Shown here piece after piece: positions 17,361 through 25,986 of a stretch of DNA of 64,000 nucleotides (the stretch's first letter is position 1; every line of letters starts with the position of its first letter). The stretch covers positions 3,869-67,868 of the forward strand of contig JALNXE010000010.1 in assembly GCA_023230525.1 (NCBI GenBank). Reading direction: 5' to 3'. The notes beneath the pieces are model-generated. The model made no database searches and was not told the origin of the DNA. It worked only from the letters and a program-made list of their open reading frames with translations. The position numbers and the translations under genes are program-made. This stretch comes from Desulfobulbaceae bacterium. Its GTDB lineage: Bacteria > Desulfobacterota > Desulfobulbia > Desulfobulbales > SURF-16.

Positions 17361-17787
17361 TCGTCAATACCGGACATGAAGATCTTTTGACGACCTTTTC
17401 GGCCACGCTGCCGAAAAGAACCTTTTCCAGCCCCTTGTAGCCATGGGTACCCATGACGATTAAATCCACCTGCTGGTCCCTGGCATAGTCGAGAATCGTC
17501 TCGGCAATGTCACCGGACATCACCACCCCTTTGCAGACCACGGAAGGCTCCAGCGATTCCGCCAGAAAGGACTTCATGCGCTCCTTGGCGCTGGCGACCA
17601 GATCCTCCTCAAACTGAATAACAGGCATGTGGGGCTCAAAAAACTCCGAATAATCCTGAAAGGTCTGGGCGACAAAAATCGCCTCCATCTCCGCCTTGAA
17701 CTGGCCTGCCACATAGGCCCCGTACTGGATAATTCGATTGGCATTTTCCGAGAAATCAACCGGCACCAGAATTTTCTTCACTTGCAT
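17344..17787 (-). CDS. Universal stress protein (UspA family)
   Basis: This 147-residue single-domain Usp starts with KKILVPVDFSENA, the first beta strand and its acidic residue. It ends with VMGTHGYKGLEKVLFGSVAE, the glycine-rich loop that marks the ATP-binding Usp subgroup. Such proteins are cytoplasmic dimers linked to stress, starvation or redox responses. An AGGAGG-like site lies upstream (complement of CCACCTCCT). It is convergent with, and overlaps, the uncharacterised gene. Confidence 0.92.
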   Translation of the reverse strand: MQVKKILVPVDFSENANRIIQYGAYVAGQFKAEMEAIFVAQTFQDYSEFFEPHMPVIQFEEDLVASAKERMKSFLAESLEPSVVCKGVVMSGDIAETILDYARDQQVDLIVMGTHGYKGLEKVLFGSVAEKVVKRSSCPVLTINPYR

Positions 17788-17904
17788 AAACCCACCTCCT
17801 CATTTTTTCTTTTATTCTATTCATAAGTTGCTCAGATACAAACTATTTTTTCTTTGTATCTTTATCCTATTGCGGTTATGTAGCAATGCAGGATTGACTT
17901 CAGC

Positions 17905-19929
17905 ATGGATGAACTTCTTGATAAAATCAAAAATATTTTCTCTCCCGGCGGCATTCTCAGCACGAAACTGCCCGGCTTTGAGGCCCGCGCCGGACAGCTG
18001 GCCATGGCCATGGCCGTGGCGCAGAGTTTCAGCGGCGATGATGCGGTTACCCCGTCTGCCGGATCGGGGCCCATGCTGGCCGTGGAGGCTGAAACCGGAA
18101 TCGGCAAGACCCTTGCCTATCTGGTACCGGCAGCACTAAGCAACCAGAAGGTGGTGGTTTCCACCGGCACCCTGAACCTGCAGGAACAGATTCTCAAAAA
18201 AGAGATTCCCTTTATCAAGGAGCATATTGCACCGCAGCTTTCCGCGCTCTGTGTCAAGGGCCGGCAAAATTATCTGTGCCTCTACCGCTGGCACCAGCTC
18301 GCCAACTCTCCCCAGCTTCCCCTTTTTGCCAACGATCATCTTGATGCCGTGGCCGACTGGCTGGCAACCACCCATACCGGGGACCGGGCCGAGCTTTACT
18401 GGCTGCCGGACCATTCCAGCCTGTGGCGCGAGGTGAGCGCCACCTCCAGTCAGTGTCTGGGCACCAGCTGCCCGGACAGTGCCGATTGCTTCATCAACCG
18501 GCTGCGGAAAAAAGCGGCCCGGGCCCAGCTGCTGATCGTCAACCATCATCTCTTTTTTTCCGATCTTGCCCTGCGGCGTTTCGGCTTTGCCGAGGTCCTG
18601 CCCCGCTATGAATCGGTTATCTTCGATGAGGCCCATCACATCGAAAATATCGCCACCCGCTATTTCGGCAACAGCATCAGTCACTTCCAGCTGCTTGATT
18701 TGGCCCAGGACATTGAAAAGCTGCTGCAGGAAAATGAGCCGGGTAAATCCCGGGAAAAAATCCTCTCCGCGGCCAAGGGGCTGGCCGGCGAGGCCGTCCG
18801 TTTCCTGCGGATCTTCCCGGAAGAACGGGGCAGGTTTCCGCTGCACGAGGCCGCGGAAAAAATCAGCAACTGGGAGGAAGAGTGCCTGCTGCTGACCGAG
18901 TCCCTGTCCACCCTCATCGCGCGGCTTGACTTTGAGGCCCAGCGCAGTGACATATGGAACGGCATGCAGCGCCGGACCCAGGAGCTGCTGGCAAATCTGC
19001 AGATTGTTACCGGGCAGCAGCGCAGTTCCTATGTATACTGGTATGAGCGGCGAGATAAGACGGTTGCCGTTTCCGCCTCACCCATTGAAATTGCCGGGGA
19101 CCTGCAGCAATCATTTTTCCCTGAGGTCAAAACCGTTATTTTCACCTCCGCCACGCTGACCACCGGCGGCAACTTCAGCTATTTCTTCGAACGGCTCGGC
19201 CTGCCGGCAACCACGAGCACCCTGCGCCTGGCCTCGCCCTTTGACTATGCAGGACGAACCAGGCTGTTCATCCCCGCCGCTCTGCCCGAACCAGCCGCCC
19301 CCACCTTTCTCAGGGAGCTGCAGCATACCATCCTGGAGGTCCTGCTGGCCTCCCGGGGCCGGGCCCTGGTGCTCTTTACCAGCATCAAGGCCATGCATTA
19401 CCTGTTTCATTATCTCGCGGAAAGGCTGCCTTTTCCCGTTTTCATGCAGGGCAACGCGCCGAAACAGACCCTGCTTGACCGGTTCAGCGACGAAACCCAT
19501 TCCGTGCTGCTGGCGGTCGCCAGCTTCTGGGAAGGGGTGGATGTGCCGGGTGAAACCTTGAGTTGTGTGATTATTGATAAGCTTCCCTTTGAAGTTCCCA
19601 GCGATCCTGTTATCATGGCGCGGATTGATAAAATAAAGGCAGAGGGCGGCAATCCATTCGTGGATTTCCAGATACCCAGGGCGATTCTGACCCTGCGCCA
19701 GGGGCTTGGCCGGCTCATGCGTTCATCCACCGACTCCGGCCTGCTGGCCATCATGGATGTCCGCCTTTTTACCAAACAATATGGCCGTCTTTTCCTGAAA
19801 AGTCTGCCGGATAGCCCGGTCATCAGAACCCTTGAGGAGGTAACCCGTTTTTTTCAGGAAAAAACGGATGCTGCCGGGGCGGTTCCGGAACCATTTTTAC
19901 ACCCAGCCCCTTCAGAAACAGGAGAATAA
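17905..19929 (+). CDS. dinG: DinG/XPD-family ATP-dependent DNA helicase
   Basis: This 674-residue superfamily 2 helicase has Walker A ETGIGKT (about residues 68-74) and a DEAHH box (about 245). Cysteines at about 113-122 and the CLGTSCPDSADC cluster (about 189-200) match the four ligands of the DinG/XPD [4Fe-4S] cluster. Late motifs include FTSATL, SFWEGVDVPGETL and RQGLGRLMRS. It would unwind 5'-tailed DNA or R-loops during repair. YoaA is the alternative label within the same family. The stop lies one base before the GTG of the next gene. Confidence 0.9.
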   Translation: MDELLDKIKNIFSPGGILSTKLPGFEARAGQLAMAMAVAQSFSGDDAVTPSAGSGPMLAVEAETGIGKTLAYLVPAALSNQKVVVSTGTLNLQEQILKKEIPFIKEHIAPQLSALCVKGRQNYLCLYRWHQLANSPQLPLFANDHLDAVADWLATTHTGDRAELYWLPDHSSLWREVSATSSQCLGTSCPDSADCFINRLRKKAARAQLLIVNHHLFFSDLALRRFGFAEVLPRYESVIFDEAHHIENIATRYFGNSISHFQLLDLAQDIEKLLQENEPGKSREKILSAAKGLAGEAVRFLRIFPEERGRFPLHEAAEKISNWEEECLLLTESLSTLIARLDFEAQRSDIWNGMQRRTQELLANLQIVTGQQRSSYVYWYERRDKTVAVSASPIEIAGDLQQSFFPEVKTVIFTSATLTTGGNFSYFFERLGLPATTSTLRLASPFDYAGRTRLFIPAALPEPAAPTFLRELQHTILEVLLASRGRALVLFTSIKAMHYLFHYLAERLPFPVFMQGNAPKQTLLDRFSDETHSVLLAVASFWEGVDVPGETLSCVIIDKLPFEVPSDPVIMARIDKIKAEGGNPFVDFQIPRAILTLRQGLGRLMRSSTDSGLLAIMDVRLFTKQYGRLFLKSLPDSPVIRTLEEVTRFFQEKTDAAGAVPEPFLHPAPSETGE

Positions 19930-19930
19930 T

Positions 19931-20953
19931 GTGAATAAAAACGAACTTCTTGCCCTGCTGCAACCTGATATCGAGCAAATCAATGAAACCATGCTCAGCG
20001 AGATCTCGCAGTGCGGCAATGCAAGGCTGCAGCAAATTCTGGAATATGCCCTTTTCAACGGCGGCAAAAGGATCCGGCCGGTGCTTACCGTGCTGGCGGC
20101 CCGGCTGTGCGCCTTTACCCGCATGCCCGCGGGGCTGGCGGAGGAGGATGAGCTGAAGCCGCCGGTCAACCTTTACCGGCTGGCCGCGATTTTCGAATTC
20201 CTCCATGGCGCAAGCCTGCTGCATGATGATGTGCTTGACAATGCCGGCAGGCGGCGGGGCAAACCCTCGGCCAACAGCGTCTGGGACAATACCCAGGTTA
20301 TCCTGGCCGGGGATTTTCTGCACGCCAGGGCCCTGACCATGGCAGGCACCGTGGGCGATCACCATACCCTCTCCCTCATCGGCATGGCCACCGCTGGCAT
20401 GATCCAGGCCGAATTCCTGCAGATGCAGGCCGTGGAGGAGCGCAACCTTTCCGAAGAAAATTACTTCGCCGTGCTGCGCGGCAAAACCGGCTGTCTCATC
20501 AGCGCGGCCTGCGAGGTCGGGGCCTATTTTGCCCAGAGCGGCGACGAACACCAGACGGCCCTGCGCAGTTACGGCGACGCCCTGGGGCTTGCCTTTCAGG
20601 TTGTTGACGATCTCCTCGATTACCAGGGTGACCCCGGAAAAACAGGCAAGGCCGTGGGCAATGATTTTGTCGAAGGCAAGATGACCCTGCCGTTGATTCA
20701 TGCCCTGCAGAACAGCAACCAACAGGATTTCGATTACATCATGGGTCTGCTCGGGGAAAATGCCGCGCTGCGGGCGGCAAAGATCAGCGAGGTTCATGGG
20801 TTCATTGAACAATACGGCGGCTTTACCTATGCTAGACAGGGGGCTGAGGCCCTTGTTGAAGCGGCAATTGAGGCGCTTTCCGTTTTTCCTGACTGCCAGT
20901 CGCGCAACATCCTGGCCGGGCTGGCCAATTACGTGCTGACCCGGCAGAAATAA
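19931..20953 (+). CDS. Trans-polyprenyl diphosphate synthase
   Basis: This 340-residue enzyme elongates allylic diphosphates with isopentenyl diphosphate. It shows GGKRIRPVL, the first aspartate motif LLHDDVLD, and the second, QVVDDLLDYQGD. Small residues (Ala, Ser) sit four and five places before the first motif, which in this family permits long products, so an octaprenyl synthase (IspB type) for quinone tails is plausible. The GTG start at 19931 is chosen for its AGGAG site seven bases upstream; an earlier in-frame ATG lies inside dinG. It is in an apparent operon with dinG and the deacetylase-like gene. Confidence 0.9.
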   Translation: MNKNELLALLQPDIEQINETMLSEISQCGNARLQQILEYALFNGGKRIRPVLTVLAARLCAFTRMPAGLAEEDELKPPVNLYRLAAIFEFLHGASLLHDDVLDNAGRRRGKPSANSVWDNTQVILAGDFLHARALTMAGTVGDHHTLSLIGMATAGMIQAEFLQMQAVEERNLSEENYFAVLRGKTGCLISAACEVGAYFAQSGDEHQTALRSYGDALGLAFQVVDDLLDYQGDPGKTGKAVGNDFVEGKMTLPLIHALQNSNQQDFDYIMGLLGENAALRAAKISEVHGFIEQYGGFTYARQGAEALVEAAIEALSVFPDCQSRNILAGLANYVLTRQK

Positions 20954-21867
20954 TGGCCAGGAAAAAAGCTGCCCGTAAAAAGAAAGGCAAAAAGAGACCC
21001 ATTCTCTGGGTTTTGCCGGTATTGCTGCTGCTGTGCACTGTTGCGGCCACAGTCTATCTCATTTTTCTGCGTCCCGGCACCATCAAACCCCTCTCTCCGC
21101 CCAGTGCCTCGGTACCCAAAATAAAACCGGCTGCTATCCCGGCCAAACCTGTGGCCCCGCCCCCTCTCATCACCTCCTTACCCATCCCAAAAACGCCAAA
21201 AACCGCCAAGCTTCCCTTGGTCAGCATTATCATTGACGATATGGGATTTCAGGATAAAATATGCGACGATCTCCTCGCCCTTGATCTGAACCTGTCGTTC
21301 GCCTTTCTGCCGTTCGGCCCCCATACCTCAACCCAGCTGGCCGAGGCCCGGCGGAAAAACCGGGACATCCTGCTGCATCTGCCCATGCAGGCGCAGGACA
21401 GCAAATGGACCCCGGGTCCCGGGTCCCTGTTGACCAGGATGAACGATGGTGAGATTCAGGCAACCCTGGCCCGGGATCTTGCCGCCGTGCCCCATGCCAT
21501 GGGCGTCAACAACCATATGGGTTCCAGCTTCACCGAGCACCGCGGCGCCATGCAGGCCTGCCTTGCCGGGCTGAAGGAGAAAAATCTTTTTTTCCTGGAC
21601 AGCCTCACCTCAGCCAGATCAGTCGGTTTTTCCCTGGCAAGGGAAATGGGGCTGCGAACCGCCCAGCGGGATATTTTCATCGACAACAACCAGGACCCGC
21701 AGAAGATCATGGAACAGCTTGACGCCTTGATCAGTCTGGCCAGAAAAAAAGGATTCGCCATCGGCATCGGCCACCCGCATCAGGCCACCCTTGATGCCCT
21801 GAAAAAATATCAGCCGAAGCTGCAGGATGAGATACAACTTGTCGGAGTGAGCAGTCTGGCAAAATAG
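20953..21867 (+). CDS. Divergent polysaccharide deacetylase family protein
   Basis: This 304-residue protein has a very basic N-terminus, a membrane anchor (ILWVLPVLLLLCTVAATVYL) and a Pro/Lys-rich linker to about residue 90. The YibQ-like (DUF610) domain follows, with IIIDDMG, ILLHLPMQ, NNHMGSSFT and IGIGHPH marking the modified NodB-fold active site. It probably acts in the periplasm on a glycan, but the family has no settled substrate. Its ATG overlaps the previous stop (TAATG), so translation is coupled. Confidence 0.88.
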   Translation: MARKKAARKKKGKKRPILWVLPVLLLLCTVAATVYLIFLRPGTIKPLSPPSASVPKIKPAAIPAKPVAPPPLITSLPIPKTPKTAKLPLVSIIIDDMGFQDKICDDLLALDLNLSFAFLPFGPHTSTQLAEARRKNRDILLHLPMQAQDSKWTPGPGSLLTRMNDGEIQATLARDLAAVPHAMGVNNHMGSSFTEHRGAMQACLAGLKEKNLFFLDSLTSARSVGFSLAREMGLRTAQRDIFIDNNQDPQKIMEQLDALISLARKKGFAIGIGHPHQATLDALKKYQPKLQDEIQLVGVSSLAK

Positions 21868-21882
21868 CAGGAACCGCAAAAC

Positions 21883-22674
21883 ATGAAGCCGCTGATAACA
21901 TTAACCACTGATTTCGGCTTAAGCGACGAGTATGCCGGGGTGATGAAAGGGGTTATTTATAGCAGATGCCCTGCCGTAACCATTGTTGATCTCAGCCACT
22001 GCATCCGGCCCCAGGATGTGCGGCAGGCCGCCCGGATGATTGCCGCGGCCTGCCGCTATTTCCCGCCAAACACCATCCATGTGGTGGTGGTTGACCCGGA
22101 AGTGGGCAGTAACCGGCGCATTGTCCTGCTTGAGGCGGACGGCCAGCTTTTCCTGGCCCCGGACAACGGGGTGCTGACTCTGCTCCTCCCTCAAGCCAGC
22201 AGGGCATATGAGGTATGCAACAGTGACCTTTTTCTGCAACCGGTCAGCCACACCTTTCATGGCCGGGATATCTTTGCCCCGGTGGCGGCCCAGCTGGCCG
22301 CCAGCTTACCACCCCGCAGCACAGGCCGGGAGATCGCCTGGCAGTCACTGGCCAGTCTGGCCATGGCAGCGCCCTTACTTAGCGGCAATACCCTGTGCGG
22401 CGCGGTGACGGATATCGATCACTTCGGCAACCTCATCACCAATATCGACCGGGAGACGGCTGGCCGATTCTGTGCCGGCAACTGGCTGAATCTGCGGGTG
22501 AGTGTGGAGGCCTTGACAATTACCGGTGTGGCGACGGCCTACAGTGCAACCGCCCTGGGCAGCCCGGTTGCCCTGTTCGGCAGCCGTGATTTGCTGGAGA
22601 TAGGCATCTATCAGGGAAATGCTGCCAGAATGCTGCAGGTTGGACTGGACAGCAAAGTCAGCTTAAGCATATAA
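21883..22674 (+). CDS. SAM hydroxide adenosyltransferase (SAM hydrolase, DUF62 family)
   Basis: This 263-residue protein belongs to the family that splits S-adenosylmethionine with water to adenosine and methionine and is related to bacterial fluorinases. Signature stretches are LTTDFGLSDEYAGVMKG, VDPEVGS, APDNGVL and HTFHGRDIFAP. The C-terminal domain has DHFGNLITNI. The FDXXR-type insert that marks fluorinases is not seen. It follows the deacetylase-like gene by 15 bp and ends the run that starts at dinG. Confidence 0.92.
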   Translation: MKPLITLTTDFGLSDEYAGVMKGVIYSRCPAVTIVDLSHCIRPQDVRQAARMIAAACRYFPPNTIHVVVVDPEVGSNRRIVLLEADGQLFLAPDNGVLTLLLPQASRAYEVCNSDLFLQPVSHTFHGRDIFAPVAAQLAASLPPRSTGREIAWQSLASLAMAAPLLSGNTLCGAVTDIDHFGNLITNIDRETAGRFCAGNWLNLRVSVEALTITGVATAYSATALGSPVALFGSRDLLEIGIYQGNAARMLQVGLDSKVSLSI

Positions 22675-22754
22675 TAATTTTCTGAAAAGCCTCTTTACCA
22701 AACATCGCGCCGAAAATAAATAATTTAACTAAACAATTAAACACCGAGTAACCA

Positions 22755-23048
22755 ATGCAAACCGAACACATTGAATCCATTGCCGGACTGCTGAAAACCA
22801 TGTCCCATCCCATCAGGCTGAAAATTCTCTGCCTGCTGCAGGACCGGGAGATGACGGTTGGGGATCTCCGCGAAGAGGTCAAGACAACCAATGCCAATGT
22901 TTCACAGCATCTGTCCATCTTGCGCAACCAGGGGATCATTTCCTTCCGCAAAGATGCGAATTTTATTTATAACCGCATTAAGGATCCCCGGATTCTGCAG
23001 CTGATGCAAACCCTGCGCAAACTTTTCTGCGCTGAAAACATCGGTTAG
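22755..23048 (+). CDS. ArsR-family winged-helix transcriptional regulator
   Basis: This 97-residue protein is almost entirely one winged-helix domain. LLKTMSHPIRLKILCLL is followed by the recognition helix region TTNANVSQHLSILRNQGII and a wing (RKDANFIYNRIKD). The ELCVCDL metal-binding motif of classic ArsR/SmtB proteins is missing, so direct metal sensing by that site is unlikely. The next genes on the same strand, a LolA-like protein and a DUF2892 protein, are candidate targets. Confidence 0.88.
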   Translation: MQTEHIESIAGLLKTMSHPIRLKILCLLQDREMTVGDLREEVKTTNANVSQHLSILRNQGIISFRKDANFIYNRIKDPRILQLMQTLRKLFCAENIG

Positions 23049-23368
23049 CGCCCAACCGGTACCCCTTTCAACTTTCAGCGGGCGCGGTGTAAGCATATCA
23101 ATTCCAAATCGCAGTTCCGGAGCTTTTCGATGATAATCGGCAGCCGCTTAATACAATTTTCCATTTACCATCCCAAATTTCTCGCGCCCCTCAGGCCGCT
23201 CATCACCTTGGAGCCCGGCTCCCTCCCGGCCAAGGCGCCGGGGGACACCGAAGTTTTTTTTGCCCTTGCCGGCCCCCCCCTGATGCCCTATATAACCCAG
23301 GGTGGTTTTCTTGCCTGGCAGAATTTTTTTTAATGAATAACGTCCAATAAATAAACAGAGGTATGCAA
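23049..23368. other. Intergenic gap with no clear gene
   Basis: This 320-bp gap lies between the ArsR-type gene and the LolA-like gene. It has a GCGCCC/GGGCGC inverted pair just after the ArsR stop and C- and T-runs near 23250-23285. A weak hairpin followed by eight T residues lies at about 23299-23332. I find no convincing gene. The weak hairpin could be an attenuator, but the stem is only about five base pairs. Confidence 0.4.
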
Positions 23369-24163
23369 ATGATGAAAAAAACCTTCCCCCTTCTTTCCCT
23401 GGCAACCGTTTTTCTCTCCACCGTCACATGCGCGGCAGCGGCCCCCAGTGTTGAGGAGATTGTCGACAAGGCCAACCATGCGGCCTATTATGCCGGCAAA
23501 GACAGTAAAGCCCTGGCCAACATGACCATTACCGACTCCCAGGGACGAACCGGAAACAGGGAATACGTCATTCTGCGGCGGGATGATCAGAATGGCGGCA
23601 ATCAAAAGTTCTTCATCTTCTTGCGAAAACCCGCCGATATCCGCAAAACCGTCTTGCTGGTCCATAAGTATACCGACAAGGATGATGCCCGCTGGATATA
23701 TCTGCCCGATCTTGACCTGGTGAAGCAGATTGCCGCCTCGGACAAACGGACCAGCTTCATGGGCTCCCATTTCTTTTATGAAGATGTCTCGGGCCGCGGC
23801 ATTAACCAAGACAAACATGAACTGCTGGAGGACGGGGAAAAATTTTATGTGCTGAAGAACATCCCCAAGGATCCCGTTTCAGTGGAATTTTCCTCCTACC
23901 GGGTGTGGATTGATAAAAAGACCTTTCTGCCCATGAAGGCCGAATACGCCAATAAGGCTGACAAGCCATACCGGGTCGTTGAGGCATTGGCCGTGGAGGA
24001 TATCCAGGGTCATCCCACCGTGACCAAGTCCAGGGTACAGGACCTTACCCGCGGGGGTGAGACAGTGACGGATTTTTCCAATATCACCTATGACCTCGGC
24101 CTTGAGGAATCCATCTTTAACCAAAGCGACCTGCGCAAGCCGCCGCGGGAAGTGTACAGATAG
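23369..24163 (+). CDS. Outer-membrane lipoprotein-sorting protein (LolA-like, PF17131 type)
   Basis: This 264-residue protein has a signal peptide ending at CAAAA. Its mature part fits the LolA-like family that adopts the open beta-sheet fold of LolA and LolB. Typical stretches are VDKANHAAYYAGKD, KFFIFLRKPADIRKTVLLVHKY, WIYLPDLDLVKQI and MGSHFFYEDVSGR. These proteins are often near RND-type transporters, which are not seen here. The ATG at 23369 is preferred because it lies seven bases after AGAGG; an upstream ATG at 23363 is too close. It likely forms a two-gene unit with the DUF2892 gene. Confidence 0.83.
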   Translation: MMKKTFPLLSLATVFLSTVTCAAAAPSVEEIVDKANHAAYYAGKDSKALANMTITDSQGRTGNREYVILRRDDQNGGNQKFFIFLRKPADIRKTVLLVHKYTDKDDARWIYLPDLDLVKQIAASDKRTSFMGSHFFYEDVSGRGINQDKHELLEDGEKFYVLKNIPKDPVSVEFSSYRVWIDKKTFLPMKAEYANKADKPYRVVEALAVEDIQGHPTVTKSRVQDLTRGGETVTDFSNITYDLGLEESIFNQSDLRKPPREVYR

Positions 24164-24212
24164 TGTTACCGGGGAACGTGGTGCGCAAAAGCGATAAAAC
24201 AAGGAGAACATC

Positions 24213-24425
24213 ATGATTGTCACGGACTGGATTCATGTGATTGCCGGTTTTTTCATCCTGCTGAGTCTTGCCCTGGGAGTGGAGGCCAGCCCCATTTTCC
24301 TGAGCAAATACTGGCTCTGGTTCACCGCCTTTGTCGGCGCCAATCTCTTCCAGTTCGGCTTTTCAAAGTTCTGTCCCCTTGGCATGATCTTAAAGGCCTT
24401 TGGGGTGCCGGAGAAAAGAAATTAA
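24213..24425 (+). CDS. Small DUF2892-type inner-membrane protein
   Basis: This 70-residue protein has two membrane segments (HVIAGFFILLSLALGV and YWLWFTAFVGANLFQFGF). It ends with FCPLGMILKAFGV, where the FCP motif is typical of the YgaP-like DUF2892 family. A single cysteine in that motif is conserved in the family, and fused forms carry rhodanese domains, so a link to sulfur chemistry has been suggested. An AAGGAG site precedes the ATG. Confidence 0.85.
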   Translation: MIVTDWIHVIAGFFILLSLALGVEASPIFLSKYWLWFTAFVGANLFQFGFSKFCPLGMILKAFGVPEKRN

Positions 24426-24436
24426 AAACAAAGAAT

Positions 24437-24481
24437 ACCGAGGCAGATGAGCCGCCTCTCTTACTTTGGCTGGGCCTCGGT
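24437..24481 (-). terminator. Probable intrinsic terminator of the biotin genes
   Basis: ACCGAGGC (24437-24444) and GCCTCGGT (24474-24481) form an 8-bp stem with a 29-base structured loop containing the bioD stop codon. On the minus strand the stem is followed by ATTCTTTGTTTTTAA. The T tract is interrupted and the loop long, so the call is moderate. Confidence 0.5.
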
Positions 24482-25192
24482 CAAAAAGCGAAATTTCCGC
24501 CAGATCGCCTGGCCGGCCGGCTGAAAGGCTTTTTGCAACCGGGCATAATCGGCAAAGCGCGGCAGACGGCCGAAAACTTCCACCCCGGCCAGGTCCGCGA
24601 TGGTCCGCATATTATCGGCGATCAACGGATCATCCGCCGCCATCCCCTCCTGTTCATCGGAAAAAACCACGCCGAGCAGGGGGATCTTTCTTTGCCGCAG
24701 GGCGGCAATGGTCAACAGGGTATGATTGATGGTGCCCAGGCCGCTATGGGCCACGATGATTACCGGCAGCCGCAGCCCGGCGAGAAAATCCGCCAGCAGC
24801 AGATCACGGCGCAGCGGCACTAGAACGCCCCCGACCCCCTCCACCACCAGCACCTCATGTTCGCCTGCGCTGCGGGCAAATGCCTGTTGTATTTTTTGGG
24901 GATCAACCTCCCTGCCCTCCTGTTCCGCGGCCAGGTGCGGGGATGCCGGCAGGAGGAAACGGTACACCACCAGGCTGTCAAGCCGGCCCCGGTCAAACCC
25001 CATATGGTTCTTTTCCAGGCAATAGAGGAGATCCTCGGGCATCTCGCCGCCGGTGCTGACCCATTTCTGGTACCCGGCCTTGATCCCCTGTTGACGCAGA
25101 AAGCCGATCAGCAGGGAGCTGACCACGGTTTTCCCCACCCCGGTGCCGGTTGCCGTGATAAAAACGGCATTGGTTGGCATGGGCTGCTTCAT
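24461..25192 (-). CDS. bioD: Dethiobiotin synthase
   Basis: This 243-residue enzyme makes dethiobiotin from DAPA, CO2 and ATP. Walker A is ATGTGVGKTVVSS at the N-terminus. Further family features are KWVSTGG with the lysine that binds carbamate, VEGVGGVLVPL, and VIIVAHSGLGTINHTLLT. The start at 25192 overlaps the bioC stop (ATGA), so translation is probably coupled; a longer frame upstream lies inside bioC. BioA, bioF and bioB are not in the window. Confidence 0.93.
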   Translation of the reverse strand: MKQPMPTNAVFITATGTGVGKTVVSSLLIGFLRQQGIKAGYQKWVSTGGEMPEDLLYCLEKNHMGFDRGRLDSLVVYRFLLPASPHLAAEQEGREVDPQKIQQAFARSAGEHEVLVVEGVGGVLVPLRRDLLLADFLAGLRLPVIIVAHSGLGTINHTLLTIAALRQRKIPLLGVVFSDEQEGMAADDPLIADNMRTIADLAGVEVFGRLPRFADYARLQKAFQPAGQAIWRKFRFLTEAQPK

Positions 25193-25986
25193 CCCTTTTG
25201 CTCCTCGCCGGGGCTGGATGCGATGACAAAAAAAACCTGATAGGACAATGAAAAATCTCCATGGCCGCGGAACCACTCCTCCAGCCTCTGCAATCTGCCT
25301 CTGGTCAACCGCGGCAGTGAGGGATGATAGCCGCCGGTGCCGGTCCCTCTGATGTGGCGGAAAAGGTCATGCAGGGACAGATACGTTCGCCGGTAAACCG
25401 TTTCGGTTATTTCCACCCGATGAAAGCAGGCATGGGCCATCTGCAGGATTTTTTCCCGGTCCGGAAATTGGGCGGCCGGTAATCTCGGGGACTCAGCAAA
25501 GACCTCGGCAAGCGCTGCTGCCAGTTCATGCAGGGTCAACGGGCCAAAGAGAGAGGCGAGGAAAATGCCGCCCGGCGCAAGGCCACGCGCCACATGGGCA
25601 AAGGCCAGGTCCGGATCATCAAACCACTGCATGGTGGCATTGCTGGTGATCAGCTCAAATTGTTGCCTGTTTTCGGCCAGATACTGCTCCCCGTCCGCGC
25701 AGAGCAAGGAAACGTTATGGTTCCGGCATTTTTTCCCGGCCTGTTTGACCATGGCCTCGGCGAAATCCAGGGCGGTAAGCCTGGCTTGGGGGAAACGGGC
25801 CGCAAGCTGTGCCGTATAATTGCCGGTGCCGCAGCCGATCTCCAGGATCTGCGCCGCGGAAAAAGGCTCCGGCAGGTTTGTGAGAAGCCTGGCCGCACTT
25901 TCTTTCTGCACCAGGGCATACTCGTCATAGGTAGCAGCGGCCTTGGCAAACCGCCGGCAAATCTCCCTTTTTCTCTCCTCAGCCAT
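25189..25986 (-). CDS. bioC: Malonyl-ACP O-methyltransferase BioC
   Basis: This 265-residue SAM-dependent methyltransferase would methylate malonyl-ACP to start pimelate synthesis. It opens with RRFAKAAATYDEYALVQ, typical of BioC, followed by the SAM-binding motif ILEIGCGTGNYT and LITSNATMQWFDD. The C-terminal half has SLHDLFRHIRGTGTGG, again BioC-like. The start at 25986 overlaps the preceding esterase gene by 8 bp; an earlier start would lie inside that gene. Confidence 0.92.
   Translation of the reverse strand: MAEERKREICRRFAKAAATYDEYALVQKESAARLLTNLPEPFSAAQILEIGCGTGNYTAQLAARFPQARLTALDFAEAMVKQAGKKCRNHNVSLLCADGEQYLAENRQQFELITSNATMQWFDDPDLAFAHVARGLAPGGIFLASLFGPLTLHELAAALAEVFAESPRLPAAQFPDREKILQMAHACFHRVEITETVYRRTYLSLHDLFRHIRGTGTGGYHPSLPRLTRGRLQRLEEWFRGHGDFSLSYQVFFVIASSPGEEQKG

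Noticed and set aside
19823..20812. Minus-strand open frame of 329 codons opposite the polyprenyl synthase
   Set aside because: The plus-strand gene has both aspartate motifs; the minus frame has no recognisable domain and is a shadow.
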